From an uncultured Eubacteriales bacterium (GTDB lineage: Bacteria > Bacillota > Clostridia > Oscillospirales > Oscillospiraceae): a DNA stretch of 6,584 bases. Location: the NCBI GenBank assembly GCA_900548795.1, contig URLT01000093.1, positions 1-6,584 on the forward strand, in the 5' to 3' direction. Positions 5,005 through 6,584 of the stretch are shown in pieces. A program made the position numbers and the translations under genes. Position 1 is the first letter of the stretch. Every line of letters starts with the position of its first letter. Under the pieces are notes generated by a model, which ran no database searches, was not told where the DNA came from, and worked only from the letters and a program-made list of their open reading frames with translations.

Positions 5005-6368
5005 AGCGCCATCACCGTTTTCTTAAATTCCCGACCGCGCACCATGAAATTCTTAAACTTGTCAAACGCCGCTCCGGCCGGAGAGAGCAGCACGACGTCG
5101 CCCGCGACCGCCTCTGCGGCCGCCGTGCGAATGGCGTCGTAAAAATCCTCCACCATGCGGATCTCGGGCTGCCCCTCGCGGTAGTTCGGTGCGCGTCGCG
5201 TGGCGTCGGCGATCTTCTGCGCCGTCGCGCCGGTGCAGATCAGCAACCGGACATGCGACGGGATCTCCGCGCCCAGCTCGTCAAAGGGCAGATGCTTGTC
5301 ATAGCCCCCGGCGATCAGAATGACCCTCTGCTCAAAGCTGCGCAGACCGGCGATCGTCCGGCTCGGCGAGGAGGCAATGGAGTCGTTATAATAGCGCACG
5401 CCGTCCTTCTCGCGCACAAACTCAATGCGGTGCTCCACGCCGCCGAACTGCGCGGCGACGGCGCGAATGTCGTCGTCGGAGACCAGCCCGTCCACGGCGA
5501 GGATCGCGGCCATATAATTTTCCACATTATGCACGCCGGGAATCAGGATGGTTTTTCGACCGAGCAGCGGCGCCCCGTCGCGGAACACCGTCTCGCCGTC
5601 GAACCAAACGCCGCCCTTCGGCTTCGAACGGCGCGAGAAGAAGCGCACCGCTCCGCGCGCCTGCGATGCAAGCCCGGCGGTCAGCGCATTGTCGGCGTTC
5701 AGGATCAGGGTATCCCCGGCGCTCTGGCGCAGGAAGATATTTTTCTTGGCCTCGACATATTCCTCCATGCTTCGATGGATGTCAAGGTGGTTCGGCGCAA
5801 GGTTCGTCACCACGGCAATGTGGCAGCTCCTGCGCAGATCCATGAGCTGGAAGGAGCTCAGCTCCAGCACGACCGAGTCGTCCGGCCGCATCTCGTCGAC
5901 GCGATCCAGCAGCGGCGTGCCGATGTTTCCGCCCAGCCAGACGCGCCGCCCCGCATGGCGCAGCATCTCGGCGATCAGCGTCGCGGTCGTCGTCTTGCCG
6001 TCCGAGCCGGTCACGCCTATGATCTTACAGGGGCAGACCTCAAAAAATGCCTCCATCTCGGAGGTGATCTCCGTCCCGGCCGCGCGCAGCGCGCACAGCT
6101 CCGGCACAAGCGGATGCAGACCGGGCGTGCGGAACGCAACGTCTCCGGCGATCCCGCTGAGATAGCCCTCGCCCAGATGCAGCTTCAGGCCGTCACGCTC
6201 CAGCTCAAGCACTTCGTCGTCGAGCGCCTCACGCGGGGTTTTGTCGCAGCCGACCGTCTCGATGCCGTAGCGCAGCAGCAGCCGCACCAGCGGCCGATTG
6301 CTCACGCCCAGCCCGAGCACCAGCACGCGCTTCCCGCGCAGGGCTTCAAAATAGTTCTGTAGCTTCAA
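5001..6368 (-). CDS. murD: UDP-N-acetylmuramoyl-L-alanine--D-glutamate ligase MurD
   Basis: Cytoplasmic ATP-dependent Mur ligase that adds D-glutamate to UDP-MurNAc-L-Ala in peptidoglycan precursor synthesis. The 455 residues show the three Mur domains: an N-terminal Rossmann-like domain (KRVLVLGLG, 13-21; RTPG, 80-83); the ATPase domain with P-loop GVTGSDGKTTT (118-128), LELSSFQL (168-175), NHLDIH (193-198) and the likely carbamylated Lys208; and a C-terminal domain after EHRIE (312-316) with YYNDSIASSPSRT (326-338), GGYDK (354-358) and LSPAGAAFDKFKNF (428-441). The start is TTG at 6368. An in-frame stop at 6392-6390 leaves no other start upstream, and GGAAGG lies 9 nt before it. It heads the murD-ispD-ispF-membrane protein operon. 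The genes that often flank murD in division/cell-wall clusters are not in the window. Confidence 0.97.
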   Translation of the reverse strand: MKLQNYFEALRGKRVLVLGLGVSNRPLVRLLLRYGIETVGCDKTPREALDDEVLELERDGLKLHLGEGYLSGIAGDVAFRTPGLHPLVPELCALRAAGTEITSEMEAFFEVCPCKIIGVTGSDGKTTTATLIAEMLRHAGRRVWLGGNIGTPLLDRVDEMRPDDSVVLELSSFQLMDLRRSCHIAVVTNLAPNHLDIHRSMEEYVEAKKNIFLRQSAGDTLILNADNALTAGLASQARGAVRFFSRRSKPKGGVWFDGETVFRDGAPLLGRKTILIPGVHNVENYMAAILAVDGLVSDDDIRAVAAQFGGVEHRIEFVREKDGVRYYNDSIASSPSRTIAGLRSFEQRVILIAGGYDKHLPFDELGAEIPSHVRLLICTGATAQKIADATRRAPNYREGQPEIRMVEDFYDAIRTAAAEAVAGDVVLLSPAGAAFDKFKNFMVRGREFKKTVMAL

Positions 6369-6377
6369 AACAGCATA

Positions 6378-6383
6378 CCTTCC
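6378..6383 (-). promoter_or_regulatory. Ribosome binding site of murD (TTG start)
   Basis: Minus-strand GGAAGG with a 9-nt spacer to TTG 6368. A nearer ATG at 6376 is only 1 nt away, is out of frame and reads just three codons (Met-Leu-Phe-stop). A weak CTTCC/GGAAG pairing with the repeat end (6394-6398) could partly mask this site in the mRNA. Confidence 0.65.
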
Positions 6384-6390
6384 GTTTTTT

Positions 6391-6444
6391 TAAGGAAGCT
6401 CTGATTCAATCGCAAGAGCGGTCTGCGCGGGATCTTGTTCCAAA
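6391..6444. repeat. Direct repeat, copy 1
   Basis: 54 bp beginning TAAGGAAGCTCTGATTCAAT. It matches copy 2 at 50 of 54 positions, with differences at 6393, 6424, 6428 and 6434. The 3' end runs into a perfect 8-bp hairpin, TTCCAAAT and ATTTGGAA around GGAG (6438-6457). It lies directly upstream of the murD ribosome binding site. Confidence 0.92.
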
Positions 6445-6457
6445 TGGAGATTTGGAA
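6438..6457. repeat. 8-bp-stem hairpin at the end of repeat copy 1
   Basis: TTCCAAAT (6438-6445), a 4-base GGAG loop and ATTTGGAA (6450-6457) form a perfect inverted repeat. The left arm is inside the direct repeat, and copy 2 ends at the window edge in the same arm sequence. The hairpin is therefore probably part of the repeat unit. It has no T-run and is not a terminator. Confidence 0.7.
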
Positions 6458-6530
6458 ATCGCAGGAATCCTTTGATTTTCAAACCGATCAGTTGTGAAAA
6501 AGACCCCCTGCGCGCCGCAGCCGATTGATT

Positions 6531-6584
6531 TAGGGAAGCTCTGATTCAATCGCAAGAGCGGTCAGCGAGGGATTTTGTTCCAAA
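6531..6584. repeat. Direct repeat, copy 2 (cut by window edge)
   Basis: Begins TAGGGAAGCTCTGATTCAAT, exactly 140 bp after copy 1, and continues to the last base of the window. CGATTGA at 6522-6528, just before it, is inverted relative to TCAATCG inside it (6546-6552), giving a potential hairpin over the repeat boundary. The true unit may be longer, such as a 140-bp tandem unit or a small dispersed element. Confidence 0.9.

Larger units (their letters stand above)
6369..6584. other. Gene-free leader upstream of murD carrying a direct repeat
   Basis: No coding frame is supportable here. The region is more AT-rich than the genes and is dominated by two copies of a repeat (6391-6444, 6531-6584). 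The 86 bp between them include a TTCCAAAT/ATTTGGAA hairpin. No convincing promoter for murD is visible. TTGCGA with a 17-bp spacer to TAAAAA inside the first copy (minus strand, about 6416-6388) is a weak candidate only. Confidence 0.6.

Noticed and set aside
5253..6362. Long plus-strand open frame (369 codons) opposite murD.
   Set aside because: High-GC shadow of a certain gene. It has no recognisable domain and is Arg/Ala/His/Gln-rich in the way of antisense frames.
6465..6484. Resemblance of GAATCCTTTGATTTTCAAA upstream of murD to the GGATCCTTGATTCAAA element near 2215-2231.
   Set aside because: The match needs three single-base gaps and is AT-rich low-information sequence. It is not strong enough to claim a third operator copy.
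6501..6523. CTGCG/CGCAG hairpin followed by a short T-run on the minus strand (about 6507-6502) as a terminator of an upstream gene.
   Set aside because: The stem is only 5 bp with a 3-base loop, and the T-run is separated from it by a G-rich stretch. It is too weak to call.
6391..6584. Repeat pair as a CRISPR array.
   Set aside because: Only two imperfect 54-bp copies with an 86-bp gap, no regular short spacers and no cas gene.

Overview
The window is GC-rich, compact bacterial DNA with every recognisable gene on the minus strand. High GC, strong AGGAGG-type ribosome binding sites, frequent GTG/TTG starts and a CsoR/DtxR metal-regulator pair suggest a high-GC member of the Clostridia (an Oscillospiraceae-like Firmicute). 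That placement is an inference from gene content and style; no rRNA or other phylogenetic marker is present.

Read in the direction of transcription (from high to low coordinates), the window holds four parts. (1) 6584-6369 is a gene-free leader with two copies of a 54-bp direct repeat set 140 bp apart, the second cut by the window edge. (2) 6368-2746 is a tightly overlapping operon: murD (peptidoglycan precursor ligase, TTG start), ispD and ispF (MEP isoprenoid pathway), and an unrecognised four-helix membrane protein with an acidic C-terminal tail built from a 12-residue repeat. The overlaps are 4, 37 and 11 bp. murD makes the peptidoglycan nucleotide precursor, and the MEP pathway supplies the undecaprenyl carrier on which it is assembled, so the grouping is metabolically coherent. 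(3) 2620-2237 is a short DtxR-family metal-dependent regulator with its own candidate promoter and a strong intrinsic terminator. (4) 2115-1 is a copper-defence operon: a near-consensus promoter with a CsoR operator exactly between -35 and -10, then csoR, then a copper-exporting P1B-ATPase copA that runs off the window at position 1.

The most unusual non-coding structure is around csoR. A 36-bp near-perfect palindrome begins at about the predicted transcription start of csoR-copA. Its promoter-proximal 18 bp recur with 16/18 identity, exactly 160 bp upstream, over the stop codon of the DtxR-family gene, where they adjoin another palindrome. This looks like a duplicated operator and may add a second metal input to copper control. 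I saw no RNA genes, CRISPR array or complete mobile element, and no plus-strand frame that looks like a real gene.
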